Part shown: positions 63,819-64,000 of the stretch, piece by piece
Layout: every line of letters begins with the position of its first letter
How positions within the stretch are numbered: position 1 is the stretch's first letter
Origin: Acholoe squamosa
Taxonomy: Eukaryota > Annelida > Polychaeta > Phyllodocida > Polynoidae
Length of the DNA: 64,000 bases
Assembly (NCBI GenBank): GCA_949317995.1
Contig: OX439040.1
Coordinates: forward strand, 77,721,972 to 77,785,971
Direction: 5' to 3'
Notes under the pieces: generated by a model
Database searches by the model: none
What the model was told of the DNA's origin: nothing
What the model saw: the letters and a program-made list of their open reading frames with translations, nothing else
Translations under genes and position numbers: made by a program

Positions 63819-63954
63819 CTGTCTACCTGTTCCATAGTTTGGTGGGGATTGGGTGGTGGGGGTGGAGTGGGGGGGGGTGGTGGTCGGTCACATTAGTTAA
63901 TTGCACCACCACAGACTGCGTGCTAATTAGCCACTATGGAACAAGAACGGATTA

Positions 63955-64000
63955 AACCGTTAAGCACCAGATTGTGCTTTAATGTACCATGTTGATTGCC
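63955..64000. mobile_element. Fam-A left end, cut by the window edge
   Basis: AAACCGTTAAGCACCAGATT, TAATGTACCATGTTGATTGCC: eroded left arm running off the end. Confidence 0.5.

Noticed and set aside
1-64000. Autonomous transposon, retroelement or viral genes
   Set aside because: No reverse transcriptase, integrase, transposase or capsid-type motif was recognised in any frame; all mobile elements here appear non-autonomous.

Overview
This is a stretch of animal nuclear DNA that is almost entirely repeats. No complete protein-coding gene, rRNA gene or autonomous transposon can be recognised. The clues are the absence of any dense gene arrangement, long (TA)n, (GA)n, (CT)n and (ATG)n tracts, satellite arrays, tRNA-like RNA polymerase III modules, and many short non-autonomous DNA transposons (MITEs and foldback elements). 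The repeat landscape suggests a non-mammalian metazoan, probably a marine invertebrate; the species cannot be fixed from the sequence alone.

The dominant component is one family, called Fam-A here: about 60 copies or fragments, roughly one per kilobase and around a fifth of the window. Intact copies are about 130-240 bp, start TTAACCCTTTAA and end TTAAAGGGTTAA. Flanking TTAA plus CCC termini suggests piggyBac-type mobilisation. The interior is modular: terminal arms, then one or more hairpin cassettes (P1, core AATGAAGTGCTGGCGAG; P2, core GAATGCAGCCCTGGCGAG; P3, core AATGCAGCCCTGCACTGC) joined by linkers related to CCGACCCTCCGGGAGTGTAT. Several copies contain fresh tandem expansions of an internal segment. 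The largest is a 36-copy, 43-bp satellite at 33773-35320.

Other families, named by letter: Fam-B (foldback, CACTGAGAAAATATTC ends), Fam-C and Fam-D (TACCGTAA ends), Fam-E (about 210 bp, CACTGTAAAAA / CACTCTAAGAAA ends), Fam-G (883 bp, CACTGCAAAAATGG ends, TA flanks), Fam-H (3.7 kb inverted-repeat structure), Fam-I (CACTGAAAACCTGG ends), Fam-J (CAGGGGCGTAGGAA ends, hAT-like), Fam-K (G-rich, TAA target duplication, PIF/Harbinger-like), Fam-L, Fam-Q and Fam-R (foldbacks), and Fam-M (a 0.8-1 kb composite with a hairpin head and two divergent tRNA-like modules). Many are nested: J and D inside A, B inside E, A inside R.

Layout: 1-3.4 kb mixed MITEs and a 45-bp tandem array; 3.5-7.2 kb the Fam-H inverted repeat; 7.2-13.7 kb simple repeats, A/B/C/E copies and a local triplication; 13.9-25 kb A copies, GA tract, TA tracts, Fam-G; 25.4-30 kb D, M, I, J, A; 31.1-35.3 kb two satellites (17-bp and 43-bp); 36-50 kb scattered A, E, L, J, D, K copies and one candidate exon on the minus strand near 48.6-48.8 kb; 51-64 kb dense A copies plus B, L, Q, M, R and I.

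The point most worth following is that hairpin arms in Fam-A, and in the two Fam-M copies, differ between copies but still match each other within a copy. This implies arm homogenisation (template switching or gene conversion within a hairpin) or selection on the folded form.
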